DNA of 64,000 nucleotides from Herminiimonas contaminans (GCF_015645465.1 NZ_JADOEL010000014.1:37709-101708), one strand, 5' to 3'; shown: positions 34,135 through 42,903, counted from the stretch's first letter. Translations and numbers: made by a program. The notes: generated by a model from the sequence alone, not told the origin.

Positions 34135-36372
34135 TCATAGGCCCTGTTGTGCTTCCAACGCTTTGCGCTTGTTGCGACGGACTTGTGCCACACGCGCAGA
34201 GATCAGGATAAAGATAATGACTGCGATCGCAGCCAGCCACCATTCCATATGGCGCTGCCACAAGGATTGCGGATTATCTTCTTTCGCGAAGCGGCTGTCG
34301 GTCGGGTCGTTTTTATCAATTTGCAGCACAGGTCCGGCATCGGTGATCACCGCCAGATTGCCATGCGCGAGACGGAATGAACTGGTGAGTACCGGCATGT
34401 TTTTGCCCACGCTGTAAAAGCGTATACCGCTCTGTCCATTGACTTCGACCACTTCTGCCACACCGATACGATCCAGTCCCTTTAACTGCAGGATAGGTGT
34501 CTTCTCCGCACCGTTCAGCACCAGTGCACCGTTATGTTCTTCGGCCGTCGGCTTGCCTTCCGGTGCTACGTCCAATGCCAGGAACGGAGTAGCAGGTTTC
34601 AGTGGCTCGCCTTGTTTCAGCACGGAGAATTGTGTATGTATCGATGACAGACCGGCTGCATCGGCCATACGTACCGTCATCGGCAACATGGCCAGCGCAT
34701 CCTGCAACCAGGCATCCTTGACGATAAGCGTGCTTTCTTTCGCGTAACGTGCTGCAATACCGACGAAGTTATTGCCTGGTGCCATTTGCTTCAGTTTCAA
34801 ATGGCTACCCGGGAAAATCGTAACCGGGAACGACGAAGTCACGTCATGACATTGGAGCTTGGAAGACTGACGTATAAACGCGATACGGATGATGTTGCGT
34901 GCCGCCAGCGTGTAGTACGGAATATCCACTATCACACGATGCGGCTGTCCATCCGCCGTCATCACACGTGCACCGAGCAAATAGTCATTCATAAAAATCG
35001 ACACCACCGGCGCTTCGCCATTCGTGCCTGGAGCGGCGGATAAGTCAAACACCACCTGACTAGGCAGGCGACCACTACCGACCAGTTCACCTATCTCGAA
35101 TGACACTGCACGTTCGGCTTTTTCCGATACGTCCATCGTGCCGTTGATACCGCCAAACTGACTAAGCAATACAGTGGACGCTTTGACCGGTAATGCTTCG
35201 GCGGTCTCTACCGTTAAATCCTTGGCCGCTGCAATCGGGCGCCACAAGGTATCCAGCAATGCGGCGGCTTTCTTGCCTCCTTTGGCAGACACCATGATGA
35301 CGGGACTACCAACGAAGGACACCAGGCTAAGCTGGTCGGCTTCGTCTTTCTGATCTAGGATGGCCACATCGGTTTTTAACCAATTCTGGAAGATGGTGCT
35401 GGCGTCGGGCGAGCTGGCCTGTATCTCTGCGCCCAGCGCATTCATCGCATTACGCAAGTTGGTCTTCATCGCTGCATCAGCCACCACCAGGTCAGCGCGG
35501 AACTGTCCCTGGTTTCCCAGGATGAACAAAGCGGCGATTTCGGCATTGTTCTTGATCTTGTATTTCGCATCGCCATTCATCAGGGAAGCAAAAGACGGGA
35601 TGCTACGCAATTCAGGTGGCACGCTAATCTCGGAAAGATTGACGGTGTCCCCCACTGCCGGCATCGCCATCCAGCGTGGCCGTTTGCCTGCGCGCTTGAT
35701 GGTCAGGCCCATACGCCATGCTGTGTCATACGCGTCAGGCGTAAGGTTGCGCCCAGATACCAGCAAGACCGGATTCGGTGGCAAAGCGCTCCACGCGGTA
35801 GCGATCGATTTGATCGCGCTGCGATCGTAGCTATAGGTAAATCTGGTGCTGGGCTCTATCCTTAAAGCATTACCCGGCGCGCGCTGGTCGCTACACACCG
35901 TCTCAGATATGACCGAAGACCACTTGACCCCGAACTTTACAAAACCATCGGCGCGCGCCTGCCCCGGAATCGCAATGCCCTGGCTCAGATCACCCTGCTC
36001 TTCCGCCAGCCTGCGCGCCACGGTCGGATAACCGTCGACCGACAAAGCCATCGAAGTACGGCCACCGTCAGCCCGCAGATAACTCGCATTGAATTGCAGC
36101 GCAGCGTTCGTCACCTGCACACCGGCAGGCACCGGCAGGAATAATTCGCGCTGGCTTTCAACACCGGTAAAAATCAGCGGCGTGGTAATGCCCAGTTCTT
36201 TCAGGGTCACCTGGCGCTGCACCGACTGGTCGGATGCCATTTGCAGGAAGTGACGTCCTACGCCATCCGCTGACGATGCAGTAGCGGTCACGGTAGATAA
36301 AAGGATAGCGGCCGCTAGCGGCACTAACATGGAAGAACGGGATGGGTGGGAGATGCGATTAAGTACGCGCAT
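34135..36372 (-). CDS. BcsB-like periplasmic subunit of a glycan synthase
   Basis: The product has 745 residues, the length of BcsB. A signal peptide (LVPLAAAILLSTVTATAS) leads to a periplasmic body with alternating jellyroll and ferredoxin-like regions (LKELGITTPLIFTGVESQRE, LLVSGRNLTPDAY, NIIRIAFIRQSSKLQC), and one C-terminal membrane anchor (WWLAAIAVIIFILISARV) followed by basic residues. BcsB guides the nascent cellulose chain beside BcsA. There is no bcsA, bcsZ or bcsC here; its partner must be the NfrB-type transferase next door. It overlaps wecB by 14 bases and has a GAGGAAA site. Confidence 0.87.
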   Translation of the reverse strand: MRVLNRISHPSRSSMLVPLAAAILLSTVTATASSADGVGRHFLQMASDQSVQRQVTLKELGITTPLIFTGVESQRELFLPVPAGVQVTNAALQFNASYLRADGGRTSMALSVDGYPTVARRLAEEQGDLSQGIAIPGQARADGFVKFGVKWSSVISETVCSDQRAPGNALRIEPSTRFTYSYDRSAIKSIATAWSALPPNPVLLVSGRNLTPDAYDTAWRMGLTIKRAGKRPRWMAMPAVGDTVNLSEISVPPELRSIPSFASLMNGDAKYKIKNNAEIAALFILGNQGQFRADLVVADAAMKTNLRNAMNALGAEIQASSPDASTIFQNWLKTDVAILDQKDEADQLSLVSFVGSPVIMVSAKGGKKAAALLDTLWRPIAAAKDLTVETAEALPVKASTVLLSQFGGINGTMDVSEKAERAVSFEIGELVGSGRLPSQVVFDLSAAPGTNGEAPVVSIFMNDYLLGARVMTADGQPHRVIVDIPYYTLAARNIIRIAFIRQSSKLQCHDVTSSFPVTIFPGSHLKLKQMAPGNNFVGIAARYAKESTLIVKDAWLQDALAMLPMTVRMADAAGLSSIHTQFSVLKQGEPLKPATPFLALDVAPEGKPTAEEHNGALVLNGAEKTPILQLKGLDRIGVAEVVEVNGQSGIRFYSVGKNMPVLTSSFRLAHGNLAVITDAGPVLQIDKNDPTDSRFAKEDNPQSLWQRHMEWWLAAIAVIIFILISARVAQVRRNKRKALEAQQGL

Positions 36373-37546
36373 AATTTCCTCGGGAGATAAATTCGCTTAG
36401 GGATGCATCGGTAGCAGCATTGAATTCTTCGAAATCCTTACCCAACAGGGCACGCACGATACGGGATGACGCATGACCATCACCATAGGGATTCACTACA
36501 TTCGAAAATTGCTGATATTTTTTTTCGTCATCGAACAAGAGGCTGACGCCGTCGACTATGCGTTTCTTGCTGGTGCCGATGAGCTGCACAGTCCCGGCCG
36601 CTACCGCTTCCGGACGTTCGGTAACATCACGCATGACCAGTACCGGCTTGCCGAGCGACGGCGCTTCTTCCTGCACGCCGCCGGAATCGGTTAACACCAC
36701 GTGCGATAGCTGCATCAGTCGCACAAACTCCAGATAATCCAGCGGCTCTATCAAATGCACACGCGGCAAATTCGAGAGCAATTGCTGCACCGGGCCGCGT
36801 ACATTTGGATTGAGATGCACCGGATAAACGATATCGATATCAGGACGCTGGGCCAGTTCGGCCAGCGCTTCGCAGATGTGCGCGAAGCCATCACCGAAAT
36901 TTTCGCGGCGATGGCCAGTCACCAGCAAGACACGGCGTTGCGGTGAAATAAAAGGAAACTTTGTATCGAGCCTGGCGCGCAGGCTTGCATCCTTATCCAG
37001 GCGCTGCGCGGTCAGTTGCAAGGCATCGATGACCGTATTACCAGTCACGACGATGCGGCCGGCAAGGTTTTCGCGCAGCAGGTTGTCACGCGAACTGACG
37101 GTAGGTGCAAAGAGAAAATCGCTCATCACATCCACCACACGGCGATTCATCTCTTCCGGCCACGGCTGGCTCAGGTCGCCGGTACGCAAACCCGCTTCGA
37201 CGTGACCGACCGGGATGCGGCGGTGGAAGGCAGCAGTTGCCGCCACCATTGCGGTTGACGTGTCACCGTGCACCAACACGCGATCCGGCCGCTCGCTTTC
37301 CAGTATCGGATCGAGCTTGGCAAAGATGCGCGAGCACAAGGAATTCAGCGATTGATTGGGAACCATCACATCAAGATCGTGATGCGCCTTGATATCGAAC
37401 AGGTTCATCACCTGTTCCAGCATGGTTCTGTGTTGCCCGGTGATACAAACCACCGAGTCTACGCTGGCAGCCTGCTCCAGGGTGCGTACCAAAGGAGCCA
37501 TCTTGATGGCTTCCGGACGGGTACCGAAAATGGAAAGTACTTTCAT
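36359..37546 (-). CDS. wecB: UDP-N-acetylglucosamine 2-epimerase (non-hydrolysing)
   Basis: The product has 395 residues, standard for WecB. The N-terminal fold begins VLSIFGTRPEAIKMAPLV; HGDTSTAMVAATAAFHRRIP and HVEAGLRTGDLSQPWPEEMN hold the catalytic acidic and histidine residues, and VTGHRRENFGDG and LTDSGGVQEEAPSLGKPVLV complete the UDP-sugar site. It interconverts UDP-GlcNAc and UDP-ManNAc in the cytosol. It is the first gene of the overlapping operon that encodes BcsB-like, NfrB, NfrA and YbcH-like proteins, so UDP-ManNAc is the likely building block. In E. coli NGR synthesis also uses WecB, but that gene lies elsewhere in its genome. Confidence 0.95.
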   Translation of the reverse strand: MKVLSIFGTRPEAIKMAPLVRTLEQAASVDSVVCITGQHRTMLEQVMNLFDIKAHHDLDVMVPNQSLNSLCSRIFAKLDPILESERPDRVLVHGDTSTAMVAATAAFHRRIPVGHVEAGLRTGDLSQPWPEEMNRRVVDVMSDFLFAPTVSSRDNLLRENLAGRIVVTGNTVIDALQLTAQRLDKDASLRARLDTKFPFISPQRRVLLVTGHRRENFGDGFAHICEALAELAQRPDIDIVYPVHLNPNVRGPVQQLLSNLPRVHLIEPLDYLEFVRLMQLSHVVLTDSGGVQEEAPSLGKPVLVMRDVTERPEAVAAGTVQLIGTSKKRIVDGVSLLFDDEKKYQQFSNVVNPYGDGHASSRIVRALLGKDFEEFNAATDASLSEFISRGNYART

Positions 37547-37989
37547 GCGCCTATTGCCCTTTCTAAAAAAGTTGTCATTTGAAAACTAACTCGACAACTT
37601 ATTGATTGGTTTCTTAGATTTGCAGCGCTTGAAGCCGGGGTGCTTCTTCTGTCTCTTGCAAAGAAAACAGCCCGTGAACCAAAGTATTAAATTCTCGTTA
37701 TAAACATTTATAACATGAGTCACAAATGGTGAATAAGTTCATTTACATTTGTCAACTTTAATACCAACGTACTTTACACAACAAGCGTTGACAAATGAAA
37801 ACTAATTCGTCACGGATACTTATACTGAGGAAATGAAAAAACGGATTCAGCAAAACGGCTACAGCCGGTTAAAACGATGGGAATGAAACGGGCGGAAACA
37901 GTAGCGTGACTGTCCCCGCCGGAAGTGGCAAAAAACTGGTAATGCGGACTGTTCGGCAAATATAAGTGCGCGAATTCAAACGCCAAATA
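37547..37989. promoter_or_regulatory. Leader region upstream of wecB with several inverted and direct repeats
   Basis: This 443-base AT-rich interval lacks genes and separates wecB from the end of the LysR-type gene. Its elements include an 18-base palindrome GTTATAAACATTTATAAC (37697-37714), an inverted pair CATTTGTCAAC (37746-37756) and GTTGACAAATG (37787-37797), and GTTGTC/GACAAC (37571-37576, 37593-37598). The 23-base blocks starting at 37571 and 37787 agree at 19 positions. Multiple regulator-binding sites are the best reading. I cannot assign a clear -35/-10 pair. Confidence 0.6.
37697..37714. promoter_or_regulatory. 18-base palindrome upstream of the glycan operon
   Basis: GTTATAAA and TTTATAAC are perfect 8-base arms around a CA core. 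It lies about 150 bases before the wecB start codon, a usual position for an operator of a dimeric regulator. Confidence 0.55.
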
Positions 37990-38889
37990 TCAGGAAGTCT
38001 GGATAACGTTCAATGTACTCAATTTGCTGATGGCAAGGTCAAGGAAGGCGCGGGATTTGGGTGCCATCAGGCGTGCGCTGGGGACGATCAGCTGAACCGG
38101 CAAAACAGGCGATTCAATTTTAGGCAGCACGCGCAACAAAGTACCTGCCAGCAATTCATCTGCAACCTGATACGACAACACCCGCGCCAGACCGCGTCCG
38201 GCTTTGGCCGCCAGTAACACCGCATCGATTTCATTCACAATCAGGCGCGGCGTCAGCGCGACAATTTGTTCACGCCCGTTATGCCGGAAGCGCCACTCCG
38301 GTGCTTTCTCGCGGATGGCGGTAAAAATCACATCGTGCTCAGCAATCTCCGCGATCGATTTCGGCGCACTCTTGCGCGCAATATAGTCAGGACTGGCGAC
38401 CAGCAGGCTCTGCACTTGCCCGACCCGCCGCGCCACCATGCTGGTATCGGCCATTGCACCTATGCGCACGCCGACATCTATTCCTTCTTCTATGAAATCC
38501 AGGTTACGGTCATTGGTAACCAGCTCCACCCGCATCTCGGGATATAGATCCAGATAGCTATTAACGATAGGCGCGACATGACGCCGCCCGAACACAACCG
38601 GCGCCGTCACCTTCAACACACCGCGCAAAGGCGCAGACGCATCTTCCTGCACCGTTTCCTCGTAATCGCTCAGTACGCGCCGCGCATGTTGCGCCAGGCG
38701 CAAGCCTGCCTCGGTCGCCACCAGGTGACGCGTGGTGCGTTCAATCAGACGGGTGCCGACACGTTCTTCCAGCGCACCCAAGGCCCGCGTGATGGCTGGC
38801 GGGGAGCGTCGTAGTTTACGGCTGGCACCTATCAGGCTGCCGCTATCCAGGATGGCGATAAAGACTTCGAGCTCGTCCAGTCTGTCCAT
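37990..38889 (-). CDS. LysR-type transcriptional regulator
   Basis: The product has 299 residues. The winged HTH is at residues 1-60 (LEVFIAILDSGSLIGASRKL, SPPAITRALGALEERVGTRL), followed by the effector-binding domain (GVLKVTAPVVFGRRHVAPIV, LDFIEEGIDVGVRIG). It diverges from a glutathione S-transferase gene, and a candidate LysR operator lies between them at 38907-38923. By the usual LysR layout it likely controls the GST-PNPOx pair and itself. The inducer is unknown. Confidence 0.93.
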   Translation of the reverse strand: MDRLDELEVFIAILDSGSLIGASRKLRRSPPAITRALGALEERVGTRLIERTTRHLVATEAGLRLAQHARRVLSDYEETVQEDASAPLRGVLKVTAPVVFGRRHVAPIVNSYLDLYPEMRVELVTNDRNLDFIEEGIDVGVRIGAMADTSMVARRVGQVQSLLVASPDYIARKSAPKSIAEIAEHDVIFTAIREKAPEWRFRHNGREQIVALTPRLIVNEIDAVLLAAKAGRGLARVLSYQVADELLAGTLLRVLPKIESPVLPVQLIVPSARLMAPKSRAFLDLAISKLSTLNVIQTS

Positions 38890-38906
38890 TTAATTCTTCC
38901 TAATTT

Positions 38907-38923
38907 TGAAACAGTAAATTTCA
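38907..38923. promoter_or_regulatory. Candidate LysR-type operator (TGAAA-N7-TTTCA)
   Basis: TGAAACAGTAAATTTCA is a 17-base interrupted palindrome in the 102-base gap between the divergent LysR and GST genes. It lies 18 bases from the regulator's start codon, fitting autoregulation as well as control of the GST gene. Confidence 0.55.
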
Positions 38924-38991
38924 ATTTCGCCTAATTTACATCAATTTAAGGAATAACTAAGATTTAGTCACCCAAACCGAAGGAGTAAATC

Positions 38992-39618
38992 ATGACCACC
39001 CCCAGCATCAAACTCTATGGCGTCACCCTGTCCGGTCACTGCCATCGCGTCGCCCTCTTCCTGAATCTGCTCAATATTCCATTTGAAGCCGTGAATGCCG
39101 ATGCGACGGTGCGCGCCTCTGCTGACTTCCGTCAACTGAATCCACTCGGTCAGATTCCGGTGCTGTGCGATGGCGACGTGGTGCTGAGCGACAGCAATGC
39201 CATCCTGGTTTATCTGGCCAAACGTTACGCTGCAGGCAGCCTGTGGTTGCCTGAAGATGCCGTAGGTGCAGCACAAGTGCAGCGCTGGTTGTCGATTGCG
39301 GCGGGCGAATTACGTTACGGCCCGGCCAATGCGCGTATCTATCGCTTATGGAAAATGGGCAAGGATGATCCAGTCCGTGCAGCCGAGATCGGTCACGATT
39401 TGCTCGGCTTCATGGAACAGCATCTCGCTAGCCGCAACTATCTCGCGACCCATCATCCAACCATCGCCGACCTGGCTTGTCATTCATATATAGCGCACGC
39501 ACCGGAAGGCGGCATTCCGCTGGATCAATATCCGGCAGTACGTTCATGGCTGGCACGCATAGAGCAACTGCCAGGCTTTGTGGCAATGCCACGTTCAGCG
39601 ATACCGGAAGCAGCATGA
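38992..39618 (+). CDS. Glutathione S-transferase family protein
   Basis: The product has 208 residues. The thioredoxin-fold N-domain reads IKLYGVTLSGHCHRVALFL, with LNPLGQIPVL holding the cis-proline and LSDSNAILVYLAKRY the glutathione-binding Ser. The helical C-domain includes PTIADLACHSYIAHAPEGGI, the conserved N-capping box. It probably conjugates or reduces electrophiles with glutathione. An AAGGAG site precedes the start, and the stop overlaps the next gene's start (ATGA), so the two are co-translated. Confidence 0.93.
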   Translation: MTTPSIKLYGVTLSGHCHRVALFLNLLNIPFEAVNADATVRASADFRQLNPLGQIPVLCDGDVVLSDSNAILVYLAKRYAAGSLWLPEDAVGAAQVQRWLSIAAGELRYGPANARIYRLWKMGKDDPVRAAEIGHDLLGFMEQHLASRNYLATHHPTIADLACHSYIAHAPEGGIPLDQYPAVRSWLARIEQLPGFVAMPRSAIPEAA

Positions 39619-40550
39619 ACATCCAGCCGGAGCTCTTTCATACTGGAGAAGTGCAGGCGCATGCACTGGCAGGTAGTGGTACGCCTGCCGCTGCGATACG
39701 CAACTTCATGCCGGAACAGCACCGGCAATTCTTTCCGTTGTTGCCCTATCTGATGCTGGCAACGACGGACGACAGCGGCTGGCCGGTCGCCAACATCGTG
39801 ACCGGCGCGCCAGGTTTCGTCTCGTCGCCCGATCCGCAGCATTTGCACATCACCGCAGATGCGCATTGGCCGGGCAGCAGCAAGCAGCAATTTTTAAGCG
39901 CTAAGCAGGTAGGCATGCTGGGCATAGACTTCAACACCCGCAGGCGTAATCGCGCTAACGGTGTAATACAGCAGACAGGTGATGAAGGTGTGAGCATCAG
40001 CGTGACGCAATCGTTCGGCAACTGCCCACGCTATATACAACTACGCGATGTGTATGCAGCGCCGCCGGGTGAAGTTGCACAACCGGTGCAAAGTTTTACC
40101 GACCTCGATGCGGCCGCACGCAAGCTGATCCACAACGCGGACAGTCTTTTTGTAGCGACCACTTCAGGGACGCATGAAACCAGCATGGGCGGGCCGGATA
40201 TCTCGCACCGTGGCGGTATGCCAGGTTTCATCCGGATTGATGGCAACACGCTGACGATACCGGACTTCAACGGCAACAAGTACTTCAATACGCTCGGAAA
40301 TATGTTGCTGGAGCCGCGTGCAGCCTTGCTCTTCGTTGACTACGCCAGCGGTGGTTTGCTGCATCTGCAAGGCCGGACCGAAGTACTGTGGCAATCGAAG
40401 GAGGCTGCTGCCTTGACTGGTGCGGAACGCATATGGCGCTTTCACATCAATGGCGGCTGGTGGCAGGCACATGCGATCCCGCTGCGCTGGAGCCTGCGCG
40501 AAATTGCACCGACTACCGCACGCACCGGTGTCTGGACAGAAGTGTCTTGA
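39615..40550 (+). CDS. Pyridoxamine 5'-phosphate oxidase-like flavin-binding protein
   Basis: The product has 311 residues from the ATG at 39615 that overlaps the GST stop. The split-barrel FMN-binding fold is indicated by FFPLLPYLMLATTDDSGWPVANIVTGAPGF read in parts, QFLSAKQVGMLGIDFNTRRRNRANG, SVTQSFGNCPRYIQLRD, and a second module (SLFVATTSGTHETSMGGPDISHRGG). Proteins of this type are often annotated as flavin-nucleotide-binding and some are fused to ferredoxin domains; no Fe-S motif is seen here. Function beyond flavin binding is not known. The GST partner suggests a detoxification role. Confidence 0.85.
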   Translation: MNIQPELFHTGEVQAHALAGSGTPAAAIRNFMPEQHRQFFPLLPYLMLATTDDSGWPVANIVTGAPGFVSSPDPQHLHITADAHWPGSSKQQFLSAKQVGMLGIDFNTRRRNRANGVIQQTGDEGVSISVTQSFGNCPRYIQLRDVYAAPPGEVAQPVQSFTDLDAAARKLIHNADSLFVATTSGTHETSMGGPDISHRGGMPGFIRIDGNTLTIPDFNGNKYFNTLGNMLLEPRAALLFVDYASGGLLHLQGRTEVLWQSKEAAALTGAERIWRFHINGGWWQAHAIPLRWSLREIAPTTARTGVWTEVS

Positions 40551-40560
40551 ACAGGAAAAT

Positions 40561-41025
40561 TTAAGCCGGAGTCGCAGCCAATTTCATATGCAGCAAGGGA
40601 AAAGGATTACCCTGCCCATCCAGTGCGGAGCGCCCCACTACCTCGAACCCCATGCGCTGATAAAAACCCAGCGCTTGCGGATTTTGTTCATTCACATCGA
40701 GTTCATGCGCGCCCATGATATCGACTGCATAGCGCACCAGTGCCTTGCCTATGCCGCGACCGCGACTCCCGGGTGCGATGAACAGCATCTCTATCTTGCC
40801 ATTCAAAGCACCTATGAATCCCTGTACATTGCCAGCCTCATCGCGATATGCGCGCAAAGCCATCAGCGGCAAATAGTCGTTCAATACTCTTGGCTTGAGA
40901 TCCCTGATATCTGCTTCGCTCAGGAAGTCATGCGTCGCACGCACCGACTGTTCCCAGATCTCCGTCAACAGCGCGAATTCGCTATTGTCGACGGTGGAGA
41001 GATGTTGGTTTGGATAAGTACTCAT
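40561..41025 (-). CDS. GNAT family N-acetyltransferase
   Basis: The product has 154 residues. The acetyl-CoA loop is LFIAPGSRGRGIGKALVRYA near residue 85 (Q/RxxGxG/A type), preceded by the GFIGALNGKIEMLFI strand pair and followed by DVNEQNPQALGFYQRMGFE, the common motif B end. Substrate cannot be assigned. Its ATG overlaps the stop of the MFS transporter gene upstream, so it is co-translated with an exporter. Confidence 0.9.
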   Translation of the reverse strand: MSTYPNQHLSTVDNSEFALLTEIWEQSVRATHDFLSEADIRDLKPRVLNDYLPLMALRAYRDEAGNVQGFIGALNGKIEMLFIAPGSRGRGIGKALVRYAVDIMGAHELDVNEQNPQALGFYQRMGFEVVGRSALDGQGNPFPLLHMKLAATPA

Positions 41026-42251
41026 ATTGCTTTTAACTCTGCACGTGCCAGTTTGCGATCATACAAAAACACCGCACCCGCCAGCAAGGTCAGCACCACG
41101 CCGACGATACAGATTGCATGCCAGCCACCGAGACGCCACGCCAGCGAACCCAGCGCGGAACCAGAAGCGGCACCGATGAAATAGCTGGTCATATACACCG
41201 CATTCAGACGTGAACGCGCTTGCGGTTCCAGTTGCAGGACCACGCTTTGATTCGTGATGTGCAAACCTTGCAGCGCCAGGTCGATTACCAGCATGCCGAC
41301 CAGGAACCACAGCAGGCTGGTGCTACCCAGCCAGAAACAAACCCAGGCCAGCAAAAGCAAGAGCAGACAAGTAATGCTGGTGGTCACGCCAAAGCCTTTG
41401 TCGGCCAGACGCCCGGCCACGCTGGCCATCAATGCACCAGCGATACCGACCAGACCCACCAGGCCAATGCTTGCATCGCTCAAACCGTGATTCGGGCCCG
41501 ACAATAACAAGGCCATGGTGGAGAACAACACACTCACCGAAGCGAAGGTCAACGCTCCCATCAGCGAGCGACTGCGCAGGCGTGGATAACGTCCGATCAG
41601 TGTTGTCATCGAACGCAGTACTTGCAGATAACTTACCTGTGCCGGATTGCGCGAAGGTGGCAGCAAACGCCACAAAGCCAGCGCCACCAGCAACATGATG
41701 ACACCTGCAACCCGATACACGGTGGTCCAGCCACCCAGCTCTGACAACAAACCGGCCAGGCTGCGCGCAGTCAGGATACCGATCAGCAAACCGCTCATCA
41801 CCAGTCCGACCGCACGACCACTACGACCGGGATCAGAGAGGGTCGCCGCCATCGGCACCATGATCTGCGCCGCCACGGAAAACAAACCCGCCATGATGAT
41901 GCCGATGGACAGCATCGTGATGCTGACAGAGAAACCGCTAATGAATTGTCCGGTGGCAGCCAGCAACATAAGCGTGACTGCCAGGCCGCGCCGCTCCAGC
42001 TTGTCGCCCAGCGGCACCAGCAACACCAGGCCCAACGCATATGACACCTGCGCCATGGTTACTGTGAGCGCGGCCGTCGTTTCACTGACGTCCAGGCTAA
42101 GTGCAATCGAATGCAATAAAGGCTGGTTGAAATAATTGCCGCCCGCGCACAGACCAGAAGCCAGTGCCATCAGGAGCAAGGCTGAAGTATTGAGATATTT
42201 GGGCGGAACAGCGGAAACTGCGGCGGGAGTAGGAAAATCTGCGGATGACAT
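41022..42251 (-). CDS. MFS transporter (12 transmembrane segments)
   Basis: The product has 409 residues with twelve predicted helices. The motif A equivalent is LVPLGDKLERRGLAV after helix 2, and GRLADKGFGVTTSI is its counterpart in the second half. The sequence resembles the YnfM/AraJ-like group of drug-proton antiporters (ASGLCAGGNYFNQPLLHSIA). It probably exports a small molecule that the overlapping GNAT protein may acetylate; this link is inference. No regulator is adjacent. Confidence 0.9.
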   Translation of the reverse strand: MSSADFPTPAAVSAVPPKYLNTSALLLMALASGLCAGGNYFNQPLLHSIALSLDVSETTAALTVTMAQVSYALGLVLLVPLGDKLERRGLAVTLMLLAATGQFISGFSVSITMLSIGIIMAGLFSVAAQIMVPMAATLSDPGRSGRAVGLVMSGLLIGILTARSLAGLLSELGGWTTVYRVAGVIMLLVALALWRLLPPSRNPAQVSYLQVLRSMTTLIGRYPRLRSRSLMGALTFASVSVLFSTMALLLSGPNHGLSDASIGLVGLVGIAGALMASVAGRLADKGFGVTTSITCLLLLLLAWVCFWLGSTSLLWFLVGMLVIDLALQGLHITNQSVVLQLEPQARSRLNAVYMTSYFIGAASGSALGSLAWRLGGWHAICIVGVVLTLLAGAVFLYDRKLARAELKAI

Positions 42252-42354
42252 AGCAGAAGCTTAAAGGAAATCCGGAAAGCTTGTCAGCACTAGCAAATAA
42301 GCTGTCATACAGACAAGCCCCTGAGTTATCTATGCAAGGAGCGATATAGAACCA

Positions 42355-42903
42355 CTATTTGATACGCTGCTTTTCCAGCTTGCGCGCCAGCGTCCGTCTA
42401 TGCATACCAAGACGTCGTGCCGCTTCCGAAATATTGAAGTCAGTTTCCACCAGCACTTCATGTATGCGCTCCCACTCCAGCGTCTTGATCGAAGTCGAAC
42501 GATTGCTCACTTCGATCTCGACCACACCTGCTACATGACCGAAGGCTGCTTCGATGTCATCTGTATTCGATGGTTTGGCAAGGTATTGGCAGGCACCCAG
42601 CTTGATGGCTTCCACTGCGGTGTTGAGGCTGGCGAAACCGGTCAGGACCACGATCAGCATCGCCGGATCATGCTTGTGCAACATCTGTACGCTAGCGAGA
42701 CCGGAGGTATTTCCTTCCAGCTTGAGATCGACTACCGCATAGCCGGGATTGTGCTCGCGCAAAAGCGCACTCGCTGCTTCCAGGTTGGCGGCGAGCAGCA
42801 CGGTGTAACCGCGTCGTTCAAACGAACGACCCAGCGTGCGGGCAAACGCCGCGTCATCTTCAATAATCAGCAATAGACGGTTATCAGCCGACATCTTCAT
42901 CAT
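42355..42903 (-). CDS. regA: RegA/PrrA/ActR-type redox response regulator
   Basis: The product has 182 residues. The receiver has D16-D17, phosphoacceptor D59 (AVVDLKLEGNTSG) and K110 (YLAKPSN). A short linker leads to a Fis-type HTH at about residues 158-182 (ISEAARRLGMHRRTLARKLE), the compact arrangement of the RegA family. RegA-type regulators control respiration, carbon and nitrogen fixation genes in response to redox state. Its start overlaps the end of the regB gene by 20 bases. Internal ATG codons 2 to 4 residues later could also serve as start. Confidence 0.92.
   Translation of the reverse strand: MMKMSADNRLLLIIEDDAAFARTLGRSFERRGYTVLLAANLEAASALLREHNPGYAVVDLKLEGNTSGLASVQMLHKHDPAMLIVVLTGFASLNTAVEAIKLGACQYLAKPSNTDDIEAAFGHVAGVVEIEVSNRSTSIKTLEWERIHEVLVETDFNISEAARRLGMHRRTLARKLEKQRIK

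Noticed and set aside
28481..37546. Cellulose synthesis operon
   Set aside because: Only a BcsB-like subunit is present; the transferase is of the NfrB type and no BcsA PilZ domain, BcsC or BcsZ is found.
37788..37826. Plus-strand TTGACA ... TATACT promoter
   Set aside because: The spacer is 27 bases, far from 17, and no plus-strand gene follows; the TTGACA is better explained as part of the repeated operator block.
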